Positions 18,002 through 26,436 of a stretch of DNA of 64,000 bases are shown here, piece after piece. Both the position numbers and the translations under genes were made by a program. This DNA is from Thermus thermophilus HB8 (GTDB lineage: Bacteria > Deinococcota > Deinococci > Deinococcales > Thermaceae). Positions within the stretch are counted from its first letter, which is position 1, and each line of letters opens with the position of its first letter. The notes below the pieces were generated by a model, which made no database searches, was not told the origin of the DNA, and saw only the letters and a program-made list of their open reading frames with translations. The DNA lies in NCBI RefSeq assembly GCF_000091545.1, contig NC_006462.1, positions 192,993-256,992 on the forward strand, written 5' to 3'.

Positions 18002-18025
18002 TTCGCGAAAGCTACGTTTCGCGAA
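18002..18025. repeat. Paired TTCGCGAA palindromes 8 bp apart
   Basis: TTCGCGAA at 18002-18009 and again at 18018-18025, separated by AGCTACGT. As arms this is TTCGCGAAA-GCTACG-TTTCGCGAA: 9 bp arms around a 6 bp centre. The geometry suits a dimeric protein or a recombinase site, or it could be a hairpin. No gene depends on it directly. Confidence 0.5.
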
Positions 18026-18123
18026 AAAGAGACCCCACTGCCCCGCCCTGCAGTTTCTTGGAAATTCATCGGCACTAGAAAGGGCGGAGAAGCCTTTCGG
18101 GCACCTACCCCTTCCCCAAGGAC

Positions 18124-19382
18124 GGTCGTGTCAAGAGTTATGTGTAAGAGTCTGTGTACGGGGGGCATACCGCTCCTGAAGCATCTTCTCCAGTACCTCC
18201 TTCACCTCCGAGAACCCCTTTAGTTTCCGTTCTGCCCACCTCCCTTCCTGCCTCTCCGACTCCAGGTAAAGAAGCTTGTACACCGCCTCTTCCTTAGGAA
18301 ACTTGTGGTCCCGCACCTTCGTCCCCCGCCGTAGCTCCCGGATAAACCGCTCCATCAGGTTGGTGCTCCGCAGGTACGGCCAAAGCACCTTGGGGTACCC
18401 GTAGAAGCGCAGGAAGGCCCCCGAATCCTGTACCCAAAGCCCCACCACCCCCGGGTACCGCGAACCCCAGGCGGCCTTCACCTCCTCCAAGGCCCCAAGA
18501 GCTTCTTCCCGGCTCTCCGCCCCGTACACCCGCCTCAGGTCCTCCGCCAGCAGGGCCCGGTCCCGGGAGCGCACCTGGGACAGGCTCCACCGCACCCCGT
18601 GCACCACGCACCGCTGCCATTCCGCCTGAGGGTAGACCCTGCGGATCGCTTCAGGAAGCCCGGGCAGCCCGTCGGTGACAAAGAGCAACACCCGCCGCAG
18701 GCCCCGCTGCCAAAGCTCCCCCAGGACCCCCTCCCATCCCAGGGCGCTCTCCGTGGGCAAAAGCCAGAACCCCAGGACCCGCCTCTCCCCATTAGGGGCG
18801 ATGCCCAGGGCCACATACACGCTTTCCCGTACGATCCCTTCTCCTTCCCTGAAGACCTTTAGGGGAAAGCCCGTCCAGGTAGACGAAGGCCATCTCCTCG
18901 GGCAAAGGCCGGGTGCGGAAGGCTCCTGCCGCCTCCAGGACCTCGTCCGTCAGGGCGCTCAGGGTCTCGTGGGAGTAGCGGTGGCCCAGGAGCAGGCTCA
19001 GTATCTCGGCCGCCTTGCGCTGACTGACCCCGGCGGCGTACAAGGCCACAGCTACTTCCCCCACGTCCACCAGGCGGCGGGCGTAGGGCTTAAGGAAAGC
19101 CGGGTAATACCGAGATTCCCGATCCCTAGGGACCTTCAGGTCCACCTGGCCGAAGGTGGTCTCCAGCTTGCGGGGGTAGTAGCCGTTCCTGCGGCCTCCG
19201 TGCACCTGCAAGAAGGCTGTCCGGTCCAGCTCCAGAACCGTCTGCAGAACCTCGGCTACTGTCTCCCGCACCGCTTCCCTCAGCAAGATCCGCAAGGTAT
19301 CCTGGTCCACGGGGCACCTCCTCGTGCTAAGGTGTGCCCCCCTATTAAACACGGATCCTTACACATAAATCCTTACACGACC
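18124..19382 (-). mobile_element. IS256-family insertion sequence, copy A (inactive)
   Basis: 1259 bp, nearly identical to copy B at 46307-47564 plus one extra base. Imperfect inverted ends start GGTCGTGT on both sides. Unlike copy B, the flanks (CCAAGGAC on the left, CTCGCGGG on the right) do not match, so there is no target duplication and one side has been rearranged. The right end cuts off a parA-like gene. Transposase is frameshifted. Confidence 0.9.
18131..19310 (-). pseudogene. IS256-family (Mutator-type) transposase, frameshifted
   Basis: Two overlapping frames replace the single 392-residue frame of copy B. The break is at about 18852: this copy has TTTAGGGGAAAG where copy B has TTTAGGGAAAG, one G more. 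The N-terminal part runs from GTG 19310 (with GAGGAGGTG upstream) to about 18850. The C-terminal part holds the second Asp (VTDGLPGLPE) and the catalytic Glu region (NLMERFIREL). Likely inactive, though an in-trans transposase from copy B could still move it. Confidence 0.88.
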
Positions 19383-19799
19383 CTCGCGGGCGTTGGGGCC
19401 GCGCCAGCGGGTGATGGGCTTGCCGTCCAGGGCGGCCCGCTCGTGGGCCTTGTAGGCCCGCACGAAGGCGTGGAAGGCGGGCACCCCGGCCTCCATGAGG
19501 GCGGTCTGGGCCTCGAGGGCCTCCCCCAGGCTCCGGGGGTCCACCCGGGTGAGGAGGACCCGGTAGGCCACCCCGAGGGGTCGGACGGCCTTCCGCACCG
19601 TCTCCACCAGGGCCTCGAGGTCCAGGGGGGCGGGGGGCGTGGGGAGGACGGCGTAGTCCGCCGCCCTGAGCACCGCCTCCAGGGCCTCGGAGCGGAGGGC
19701 GGGGGGCGTGTCCACCACCACCACCCCGTAGCCCTTCACCCGCCTCAGGCGGAGGAATGGGGTTTGGCGTCCGTTCGGGCTTGAGGCCTTTTCCCCTAA
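19383..19799 (-). pseudogene. ParA-type partition ATPase remnant, both ends lost
   Basis: Reading leftwards, GYGVVVVDTPPALRSEALEA is the Walker B and following region of ParA ATPases, then ADYAVLPTPPAPLDLEALVE and LLTRVDPRS, as in plasmid partition proteins. The Walker A part is absent: the frame begins abruptly next to the PIN gene. The C-terminus is cut by IS256 copy A at 19382. About 130 residues remain. No parB lies in the window. A former partition locus is the simplest reading. Confidence 0.75.
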
Positions 19800-20251
19800 C
19801 CCTTGTCCTCCAAGAGGCCCATCACCCCCGCCAGGGCTTCCGCCAGCGAAACCACCCAGAGCCCCCTTACCCTCTTCCCCATGAGGTGCCCAAAGTGGCG
19901 CCGGTCCCCAGTCACCAGGGCCTCGGCGCCGGCCTTCCAGGCAGCCGCCAGGATCGGGGCATCCTTAAGGGGTAGGCCTTCTGCCAGCGCTTTCCGCACC
20001 AACGCCATAGGGGCCTCGGGGACCGTCTGCACCCGTTCCCGTATCCGCTGAAGGCACTCCAGGGCCTCGGGCCGCTTGGCCTCCAGGTTGCGCCGGGCCT
20101 CCTCCAGGGCGTGGGGAGAGGTGAGGAGGAGGACCTTGGCCCTCGGCGCCAGCTCCAAAAGGGCCTGCGCTCTCCCCTCTTGCCAGCAAGCAGCGAAGAG
20201 GACGTTGGCGTCCAGGAAGAGGCGGTGGAGCCTAACGGGCGAGGGCGGCAA
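19796..20251 (-). CDS. PIN-domain ribonuclease toxin (VapC-like)
   Basis: 151 residues with the PIN pattern of acidic residues: FLDANVLF at the N-terminus, a Glu in HALEEARRNLE, LKDAPILAAAW and ALVTGDRRHF towards the C-terminus. Such proteins cleave RNA and are held inactive by a partner. It starts (TTG) inside the end of the AbrB-type gene, a 20 bp overlap typical of toxin-antitoxin pairs. Its right-hand end meets the parA remnant. Confidence 0.85.
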   Translation of the reverse strand: MPPSPVRLHRLFLDANVLFAACWQEGRAQALLELAPRAKVLLLTSPHALEEARRNLEAKRPEALECLQRIRERVQTVPEAPMALVRKALAEGLPLKDAPILAAAWKAGAEALVTGDRRHFGHLMGKRVRGLWVVSLAEALAGVMGLLEDKG

Positions 20252-20474
20252 GGCGGGCGCGCTCCTCCTCGGTGAGGGTGTCCTCGGCCAGGAGTTCCTG
20301 GAGGCGCTCTTCCGTGTAGACCTCTAAGGGGTAGACCCCGGCGGGGCGCAAGAGAAGGCCTCCCTCGGGAGCGAGTTCCACCAGGAAGTAGGCTTCCCCT
20401 TCCACGCCCAAGGCCTTGAGGAGGCGCTTAGGGATGGAGAGTTGGCCCTTGCGGCTGAGTTTGGCCAGCTCCAT
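20232..20474 (-). CDS. AbrB/SpoVT-type antitoxin
   Basis: 80 residues. The first ~45 (MELAKLSRKGQLSIPKRLLK) form a swapped-hairpin DNA-binding domain, and the Glu-rich tail (TEERLQELLAEDTLTEEERA) would bind the PIN toxin. ATG 20474 has a -10-like TATACT about 8 bp upstream and no Shine-Dalgarno site, so the transcript may be leaderless, as often in Thermus. It would repress its own promoter. Confidence 0.86.
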   Translation of the reverse strand: MELAKLSRKGQLSIPKRLLKALGVEGEAYFLVELAPEGGLLLRPAGVYPLEVYTEERLQELLAEDTLTEEERARLAALAR

Positions 20475-20532
20475 GGTGTTAGTATACCAAAAAGTCGTGT
20501 TTCTTTGTTTCCCACTTATTCAGACTTGACCG

Positions 20533-20741
20533 TTATACCGCATAGAGCCCCAGGAACCTGAGGGCGGAGAGGGGATGGAAGGAGAAGGCCTCCAGGGCCG
20601 CTTTCAAGGTACGCTGGCGCGTGACCTTCTCCCGCACCCTCCTGCGGTGCAGCAGGGACACCAGAAAGGCCCGGAGGGCGGCCAAGACCTGCGCCCCCAC
20701 GCCCCGCACCTGGCGGGCGTCCGAGGCACCCCCCTTCCCGT
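20533..20741 (-). pseudogene. Gene 3' remnant interrupted by IS4-type element
   Basis: An open frame reads leftwards from the insertion point through QVRGVGAQVLAALRAFLVSL and ends RFLGLYAV. Upstream of the insertion (beyond 21771) the frame meets a stop quickly, so only a 3' fragment is present. Its basic, helical composition reminds me of transposase C-termini, but I cannot name a family. Confidence 0.4.
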
Positions 20742-21770
20742 GGGCTTGCCTAGTAAATTGCCTTGTACCCCGGAGGGGGCGGGAGAAGGGAGAGAAGAAC
20801 CCTAAGGCCGTAGGCGATGAGCTCCAAAAGCGCCCGCGCCATGGCCGTCCAAGGCTTCCGCTCCCAAAGGTACCCCCCACCCAGCCGCGTCTTCATCCCC
20901 CCAAACACCCCCTCCACCACCCCGCGAAACCGGTACACCTCGGGGTCCCACCCCTCCCGCGCCCGCACCCGCGCCTCCTCCCTGGCCTCGCCCCCGCCCC
21001 GAAGCCGGATCACCGGCCGCACCCCCGCCTCCCCCAAAACCCCCCACACCTCCTTCCCGTCAAACCCCGCGTCCGCCAAAAGCCACCCCCGGGAAGGAGG
21101 AAACCGCCTCAGCACCTCCCCCCCAAGCCGGGGGTCCGGGGCGTAGCCCTCCCCCACCACTCCACCCCAGGGCCACAAGAGCCGCCTCTCCCTATCCCAC
21201 CGCATCAGGGCCAGAAGCCGCGCGTGCCCCCGCACCCGCCGCACCTCCTTCCCCCGACGAAAGCGGAGAAGCCGGTCCTTGCTCCGGTAGGCCAGCCCCG
21301 TGGTGTCCATGAGGTAGAGGGGGGGAAAGCGCCGCCAGGTGTGCCGGCGCCTCGTCCGAAGCCGCTTCGCCTTCCGGCGAGGACTCCGGGGCGAGATGGG
21401 CCTCCAGTTCCCGGGAAAGCCTCTCCAGGAGGGCCTCAAGGAGTTTGGGGTCCAGGTGCTTGAGGGCGTAGCGGGCCAGGGACTGGTGGGAAGGGAAGGG
21501 GCCTTCCATCAGGTCCTGGAGTGAGGCCTCCGTCTCGCGGTAGGTGAGGTGGAAGAAGGCGCGGAAGAGAAGGAGGGCCAGGTAAAGGGCGTGGCTGTAG
21601 CGCCAGGGGCGGCCCCGCTTGCCTTTGGGGGTGGGAGGGGCCACCTCCCGGGCCAGGCGCAGGCAGTGTTCCAGGACCTCCTTGGGGCTTGCCTCCCTGC
21701 GAAGGAAGCCTCGCTTGCCCATCAGGAGAGAGATATACACCCGTCCTCCTGACCTTTGCAAGGCAAGCCC
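20742..21770 (-). mobile_element. IS4-type insertion sequence with 9 bp target duplication
   Basis: 1029 bp bounded by inverted ends GGGCTTGCCT (20742) and AGGCAAGCCC (21770), similar over about 16 bp. The flanks share CCTTCCCGT at 20733-20741 and 21771-21779, a 9 bp duplication. It landed one base before the -35 box of the riboswitch promoter. Element looks recent (intact ends and duplication), but its transposase frame is split. Confidence 0.85.
20750..21722 (-). pseudogene. IS4-type DDE transposase, split frame
   Basis: The N-terminal frame starts at ATG 21722 (MGKRGFLRREASPKEVLEHC) and the C-terminal frame ends at 20750. They join at a run of seven C (read on the minus strand near 21315-21325): skipping one C links AHLAAL... 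to RRFPPLYLMDTTG. The C-terminal part has the acidic triad candidates (MDTTG, LADAGFDG) and a Y-x2-R-x3-E-x6-K motif (YRFRGVVEGVFGGMK), the IS4 superfamily signature. Either a one-base insertion or programmed slippage; I favour mutation. Confidence 0.8.
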
Positions 21771-21778
21771 CCTTCCCG

Positions 21779-21807
21779 TTGACCCCTTACCCAACCTGTG
21801 GTAGGGT
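21779..21807 (+). promoter_or_regulatory. Promoter of the riboswitch-nrd operon
   Basis: TTGACC at 21779-21784, 17 bp spacer, TAGGGT at 21802-21807. Fits Thermus housekeeping promoters. The first base of the -35 box is the last base of the IS4-type target duplication, so sequence upstream of -35 was replaced by the insertion. Confidence 0.65.
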
Positions 21808-21819
21808 CTTGGGCAGGAC

Positions 21820-21990
21820 GCCCAAGACTTAGGGTGTCCTGGCCGCGATGCCAGGCCGACAGGCCTGGACGCCCAAAGGCGGTGGGGGAAGTCCGGTGAA
21901 AGTCCGGCGCTGTCCCGCAACGGTAACCGGCCCAAGCGTCGCGCCCTCCGCCCCGGCCGGAAGCCCGAGTACCCGCTTCGCGGCCCTGCC
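21820..21990 (+). promoter_or_regulatory. Cobalamin riboswitch
   Basis: The run contains conserved blocks of the B12 aptamer in order: GGGAAGTCCGGTGAAAGTCC (21893 on), GCTGTCCCGCAACGGTAA (21910 on), and AAGCCCGAGTACCCGC (21961 on), with pairing arms around GCCAGGCC/GGCCTGG upstream. It lies between the promoter at 21779 and the thioesterase-RNR genes. High B12 should reduce expression of the downstream B12-independent reductase. Borders are approximate. No T-rich terminator is evident, so control may be at translation. Confidence 0.9.
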
Positions 21991-22126
21991 CCGTAGCCCT
22001 CGAGGCAAGGGTGAAGGTGGTGAGACCCGTGGGACCTTAGCCTAACCCCCCCAAAACCCGTCACGGGCCAAGCGCCCGAAAGAGGCCCTTCGGCTCTAGG
22101 AAGCTTTTCCCGCCCAAGGAGGCGCT

Positions 22127-22528
22127 ATGCGGGAAACGCGGATGGTCTACCCCGTCTTCCCCGGGGAGACCAACCACTACGGAACCCTGTTTGGCGGAAC
22201 GGTTCTGGCCTGGATGGACCAGGCGGCCTTTGTGGCCGCCACGCGCCACGCGCGCAAGAAGGTGGTAACGGTACACGCGGACGCGGTGGACTTCAAGCGC
22301 CCCGTCCCCCTGGGGGCCATCGTGGAGCTGGTGGCCCGGCTTAAGGAGGTGGGGCGCACCTCCATGCGGGTGGAGGTGGAGATGTGGGTGGAGCCGGTGA
22401 AGGAAGGCGAGGAGGCCTACCTGGCTGCCCGGGGCGGGTTTGTCCTGGTGGCGGTGGACGAAAGGGGGAGGCCAAGCCCGGTGCCTCCCCTGGAAGGAGG
22501 TGAGGCCCATGCCCCTCACGGCCCCTAG
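22127..22528 (+). CDS. Acyl-CoA thioesterase, hotdog fold
   Basis: 133 residues of the cytosolic acyl-CoA hydrolase family. NHYGTLFGGTVLAWMDQAA is the hotdog signature with the catalytic Asp, followed by VTVHADAVDFKRPVPLG. ATG start with AAGGAGG 8 bp upstream. It is first in the riboswitch operon and overlaps nrdB by 20 bp. Why a thioesterase shares a B12 switch with RNR is not explained by known pathways. Confidence 0.88.
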   Translation: MRETRMVYPVFPGETNHYGTLFGGTVLAWMDQAAFVAATRHARKKVVTVHADAVDFKRPVPLGAIVELVARLKEVGRTSMRVEVEMWVEPVKEGEEAYLAARGGFVLVAVDERGRPSPVPPLEGGEAHAPHGP

Positions 22529-23483
22529 GCTCGCCTACCGCCCCTACGAGTACCCCGAGCTCCTCCGCTTCCGGGACGCCATCCGGCACAGCTACTGGGT
22601 GCACACGGAGTTCAGCTTCCAGTCTGACCTACAGGACCACGCCCTGGCCGACGAGAAGGAGCGCTCCCTGGTGGAGCGCGCCCTCCTCGCCATCGCCCAG
22701 GTGGAGCTCGCCGTCAAGCTCTTCTGGGCCCGGGTCTACGACCGCTTTCCCAAGCCCGAGATCGCCGAGGTGGGCCTCACCTTCGCCGAGAGCGAGGTGC
22801 GGCACGCCAACGCCTACGCCCACCTCCTGGAGCTTTTGGGCCTGGAGGAAGCCTTTGGACAGGCCCTGGAGGGGGCGAGCGCCCTCCGGGACCGGGCCCA
22901 GGCCCTGGGGGAGGCCCTTCGGCGCGCCCAGGGGAAGGACCTGCGGGAATACGCCCTCGCCCTTTTCCTCTTCTCCGCCTTCACGGAACACGTCTCCCTC
23001 TTCTCCCAGTTCTACGTCCTCATGGCCCTAAACCGCCGCGGCAACCGCTATAAGGGGATCTCCAACGCCATCGAGGCCACCAGCAAGGAGGAGAACGTCC
23101 ACGGCCTCTTTGGGGTGGAGCTCCTCCGTCTCCTCAGGACGGAGCACCCCGAGGCCCTCGGCGAGGGGTTTCAGGAGGAGGCCTTGCGCCTCGCCCAGGG
23201 CCTTTTCCGGGCGGAGGAGGCCTTGCTGGACTGGCTCTTCTCCGCGGGGGAGCCTGCCCTGGTGGGCCACAGGGAGACCTTGGAGTTTCTCAAAGGGCGC
23301 TACAACCAGGTCCTCGCCCTCCACGGCCTGCCCCCGGTCTTCTCCGTGGACGAGAAGGCCTTGAGGGACACGGAGTGGTTCACCCTGGAGCTCCTTGCCG
23401 ACAAGGAGGTGGACTTCTTCAACAAGCGGAGCGTGGCCTACGCGCGCAGGGTGCAAAGCTTTGACCCGGAGGAGCTTTTCTGA
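22509..23483 (+). CDS. nrdB: Class I ribonucleotide reductase, beta subunit
   Basis: Makes and holds the radical for ribonucleotide reduction together with the alpha subunit downstream. 324 residues from ATG 22509 with GGAAGGAGGTG before it. Metal ligands are visible: Glu in AQVELAVKLFW in place of the usual Asp, E-x2-H in ESEVRHANAY with the radical Tyr four residues after the His, Glu in FTEHVSLFSQ, and E-x2-H in KEENVHG. C-terminus ends FDPEELF, suited to binding alpha. Ten bases separate it from nrdA. Confidence 0.93.
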   Translation: MPLTAPRLAYRPYEYPELLRFRDAIRHSYWVHTEFSFQSDLQDHALADEKERSLVERALLAIAQVELAVKLFWARVYDRFPKPEIAEVGLTFAESEVRHANAYAHLLELLGLEEAFGQALEGASALRDRAQALGEALRRAQGKDLREYALALFLFSAFTEHVSLFSQFYVLMALNRRGNRYKGISNAIEATSKEENVHGLFGVELLRLLRTEHPEALGEGFQEEALRLAQGLFRAEEALLDWLFSAGEPALVGHRETLEFLKGRYNQVLALHGLPPVFSVDEKALRDTEWFTLELLADKEVDFFNKRSVAYARRVQSFDPEELF

Positions 23484-23493
23484 AGGAGGAAGC

Positions 23494-25173
23494 ATGACCA
23501 AGGCCAAGCGGACCTACGAGCCCTGGTACTGGGCCAACGAGCACACCCGCCTCTACATGCGCCGGGGTTACCTGCTGCCCGGGGTGAGCGTGGAGGAGCG
23601 GGTGAAGGAGATCGCCCAGCGGGCCGAGGCCCTCACCAAGGTAGAGGGGTTTGGCCGCAAGTTCCTTGAGTACATGGCCCGGGGCTGGTACTCCCTCGCC
23701 ACCCCCATCTGGGCCAACTACGGCCTCAGGCGGGGCCTTCCCATTTCCTGCTACGGCACCTACGTGGAGGACGACACCGCCTCCATCCTGAGGGCGGTGG
23801 CCGAGGTGGGGATGATGAGCAAGCAGGGGGGAGGGACCTCCCTCTACCTGGGAAGGCTCCGCCCCCGGGGGGCCCCCATCCGGGACAACGGGGAGAGCAA
23901 CGGCTCCTTTGCCTTCGCCTCCCTCTTTGACCGGGTGATCGAGGTCTTCAACCAGGGCTCCACCCGCAGGGGCCAGTGCGCCGCCTACCTGGACGTGGAG
24001 CACCCCGACCTCGAGGAGTGGCTCTCCATCCAGCGGGAGCACTCCCCGGTCCAGTCCCTCTTCTGGGGGGTGAGCGTGGGGGACCGCTGGCTTGAGGAGA
24101 TGATCGCCGGGGACGGGGAGAAGCGGGCCCGCTGGGCCAAAATCCTGAAGAGCCGGGCCGAGGTGGGCATCCCCTACCTCTTCTTCCGGGACAACGCCAA
24201 CCAAAAGGCCCCCGAGGTCTTCCGCGCCTTGGGCAAGACCATCTGGGCCAGCAACCTCTGCACGGAGATCATGCTCCCCTCCTCGGAGGAGGAGAGCTTC
24301 GTCTGCTGCCTCTCCTCCCTGAACCTCCTCCACTACGAGGAGTGGAAGGACACGGACGCGGTGGAGACCCTGGTCATTTTCCTGGACTCCGTGCTGGACG
24401 ACTTCATTGAGAAGGCGGAGGGCATCCCCTACATGGAGCGGGCGGTGCGCTTCGCCAAGCGCTACCGGGCCATCGGCCTCGGGGTCCTGGGCTGGCACAG
24501 CTACCTCCAGTCCCAAAGAATCCCCCTGGAAAGCCCCGAGGCCTTCCGGAGAAACGCCGAGATCTTCAAGACCATCCGGGAGCGGGCCGAGGAGGCCTCG
24601 AGGTGGCTGAGGAAGCGGCACCCCGAGGACGAGCTCGCCGGGGTGGGGGAGCTTAAGGAACGGCGCAACGCCACCCTCCTCGCCATCGCCCCCACCAAGT
24701 CCAGCGCCTTCATCCTGGGCCAGGTCTCCCCCTCCATAGAGCCCTACACCAGCAACTACTACCTGAAGGACCTACAGAAAGCCCGCGTCCCCTTCAAGAA
24801 CCCCTTCCTGGAGGAGGTGCTGAGGGAGAAGGGCAAGGACGAGGAAAAGGTCTGGCGGAGCATCCTGGAGCACAACGGCTCCGTGCAGCACCTGGACTTC
24901 CTCACCGATGAGGAAAAGGCGGTGTTCAAGACCTTCGCCGAAATCTCGCAGATGACCCTGGTGAACCTGGCGGCCTCGAGGCAGAAGCACATTGACCAGG
25001 GGCAGTCCCTGAACCTTGTGATCCACCCGGAGGCCCCGCCCAGGGACGTGAACGCCCTGGTGCTCCACGCCTGGCGCTCGGGCCTCAAGGCCCTCTACTA
25101 CCAGTTCAGCCAGAGCGTGGCCCAGGCCTACAGCCGGGACCTCCTCCTCTCCTGCCAGGCCTGCGAGGGGTAG
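23494..25173 (+). CDS. nrdA: Class I ribonucleotide reductase, alpha subunit (short form)
   Basis: Catalytic subunit reducing ribonucleotides to deoxyribonucleotides. 559 residues from ATG 23494 (AAGGAGGAAGC upstream), shorter than usual because there is no N-terminal ATP-cone, so overall activity control by dATP is probably absent. Key parts: active-site Cys in PISCYGTY, N-x-C-x-E in SNLCTEIM, second thiol in FVCCLSSLN, and the C-terminal C-x2-C (SCQACEG) that reloads the active site. A strong hairpin follows at 25185. Confidence 0.93.
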   Translation: MTKAKRTYEPWYWANEHTRLYMRRGYLLPGVSVEERVKEIAQRAEALTKVEGFGRKFLEYMARGWYSLATPIWANYGLRRGLPISCYGTYVEDDTASILRAVAEVGMMSKQGGGTSLYLGRLRPRGAPIRDNGESNGSFAFASLFDRVIEVFNQGSTRRGQCAAYLDVEHPDLEEWLSIQREHSPVQSLFWGVSVGDRWLEEMIAGDGEKRARWAKILKSRAEVGIPYLFFRDNANQKAPEVFRALGKTIWASNLCTEIMLPSSEEESFVCCLSSLNLLHYEEWKDTDAVETLVIFLDSVLDDFIEKAEGIPYMERAVRFAKRYRAIGLGVLGWHSYLQSQRIPLESPEAFRRNAEIFKTIRERAEEASRWLRKRHPEDELAGVGELKERRNATLLAIAPTKSSAFILGQVSPSIEPYTSNYYLKDLQKARVPFKNPFLEEVLREKGKDEEKVWRSILEHNGSVQHLDFLTDEEKAVFKTFAEISQMTLVNLAASRQKHIDQGQSLNLVIHPEAPPRDVNALVLHAWRSGLKALYYQFSQSVAQAYSRDLLLSCQACEG

Positions 25174-25184
25174 GAAGACCTTCT

Positions 25185-25216
25185 CCCGCCTCCTCCTCGG
25201 GGGTGGAGGAGGCGGG
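25185..25216 (+). terminator. Hairpin terminator after nrdA
   Basis: Perfect 12 bp stem CCCGCCTCCTCC / GGAGGAGGCGGG with an 8-nt loop, 12 bp after the nrdA stop. There is no long T-run, as is common in Thermus. A second palindrome, GACCTCACCC/GGGTGAGGTC at 25256-25286, probably serves the converging gene at 25303. Confidence 0.75.
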
Positions 25217-25302
25217 GCGGTTCACCAGAGGATCCCCCACCCCCATCCGGCGAAAGACCTCACCCCGGGTGCGCCAGGGTGAGGTCCGGGCCCTTTCCCG
25301 GC

Positions 25303-25653
25303 TCAGTACGGCTCGCCCTCCAGCACCTTCCGCTCCTGGTCCACGGAGACCAGGACCAGCTCAATGTGGTAGTGGGGCTCGCTCACCCCGGGGTGGGGTC
25401 CCGAGGGGATGAGGTTCACGTGGTCTATGCGGGTGATCCCCAGAGCCCTCAGGGTCTTCGTGCCGATGTCCACGTACTTATGGCTCTCGTTGAGCTTCTT
25501 GAGGGGGACCATGAAGACCACCTTCACCAGGTTCCCCGCCCTGTCGTAGGCGAGGAAAGGGCCTTCGGGCAGGGTGCTCGGGTCCACGTAGAGGGTGCCG
25601 AGGCCGGGGATGAAATTGGGGAGGGCCCCCTTCAGGGCCTCGCTCACGTTCAC
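25303..25653 (-). CDS. Secreted SigE-regulon protein (TTHB210-like), 5' part damaged
   Basis: 116 residues from GTG 25653, reading NVSEALKGALPNFIPGLGTL and ending YHIELVLVSVDQERKVLEGE. Its place beside sigE matches HB8 TTHB210, a SigE-controlled protein of unknown function, from memory. Upstream on the same strand a signal-peptide-like stretch (RRIRKAKALVMVSLAVALGL, then AQ) exists in a different frame: adding one C to a C-run near 25670 would join them. The codon at the expected start, 6 bp after AAGGAGGT, is ATA (25755-25757). So the exported form may be lost, or the base missing through sequencing error. Confidence 0.65.
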   Translation of the reverse strand: MNVSEALKGALPNFIPGLGTLYVDPSTLPEGPFLAYDRAGNLVKVVFMVPLKKLNESHKYVDIGTKTLRALGITRIDHVNLIPSGPHPGVSEPHYHIELVLVSVDQERKVLEGEPY

Positions 25654-25872
25654 GTAGGGGGCCGAAGGGGGGCCTTCCGTACCTGGAGCATCTGGGCCAG
25701 GCCCAGGCCAAGGGCCACCGCCAAAGAGACCATCACGAGCGCTTTCGCCTTCCTTATACGTCTACCTCCTTAGGAGCCCTCTGGGGCTCCACCCATCCCT
25801 ACGGCCGGAGGGCGGGTGGTGGATGAGGCCAAACCGGCCGGGCTTTCCGCCCGTATGGTAGGGTGGAGGCGG

Positions 25873-26436
25873 ATGGGCTTGCCCGCCGATTCCCTCTCCG
25901 ACGAGGCCCTCCTCGCCTTGGTGGCCCGCGGGGACGAGGAGGCCTTCCGCGCCCTTTTCCGACGCTACGCGGGAAGCTTCCTCGCCCTGGCGCGCAGGAT
26001 GGGCTTGGATGGGGCGGCGGCAGAGGACGTGGTGCAGGAGGCGATGATAAGGGTCTGGCAGAAGGCCAAGGAGTTTGACCCCAGGCGCGGGAGCGCCCGG
26101 GCTTTTCTCCTCACCCTGGGGCACCACGCGGCGGTGGACGAGGTGCGCAGGCGGGCCGCGAGGCCCCTTCCCCTGGAGCCCGATCCCGAGAGGGAGGAGG
26201 AGGCCTTTGACCTTCCGGGGCCTGGGCTGGACGAGGAGGGCCACCTGGACCGCACCCGCCTCGGCCGGGCCCTGAAGGCCCTATCCCCGGAGGAGCGGCG
26301 GGTGATTGAGGTCCTCTACTACCAGGGCTACACCCACCGGGAGGCGGCGAGCCTCCTCGGCCTCCCCCTGGGAACCCTCAAAACCTGGGCCCGAAGGGCC
26401 CTTTCCAAGCTCAAGGAGGTGCTCCGTGAGCCCTGA
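25873..26436 (+). CDS. sigE: ECF sigma factor SigE
   Basis: 187 residues from ATG 25873, preceded by GGTGGAGGCGG. Sigma region 2 is ALFRRYAGSFLALARRMGLD with AAAEDVVQEAMIRVWQKA. Region 4 is LKALSPEERRVIEVLYYQGY with a helix-turn-helix (THREAASLLGLPLGTLKTWARRALSKLK). It overlaps the next gene, a membrane anti-sigma factor, and diverges from the damaged gene at 25303. The arrangement equals the SigE/anti-SigE unit known in T. thermophilus HB8, which I recall rather than looked up. Confidence 0.92.
   Translation: MGLPADSLSDEALLALVARGDEEAFRALFRRYAGSFLALARRMGLDGAAAEDVVQEAMIRVWQKAKEFDPRRGSARAFLLTLGHHAAVDEVRRRAARPLPLEPDPEREEEAFDLPGPGLDEEGHLDRTRLGRALKALSPEERRVIEVLYYQGYTHREAASLLGLPLGTLKTWARRALSKLKEVLREP

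Noticed and set aside
18131..19352. Programmed frameshifting in IS256 copy A
   Set aside because: Copy B encodes the same transposase in one frame; the extra G in copy A is a simple mutation.
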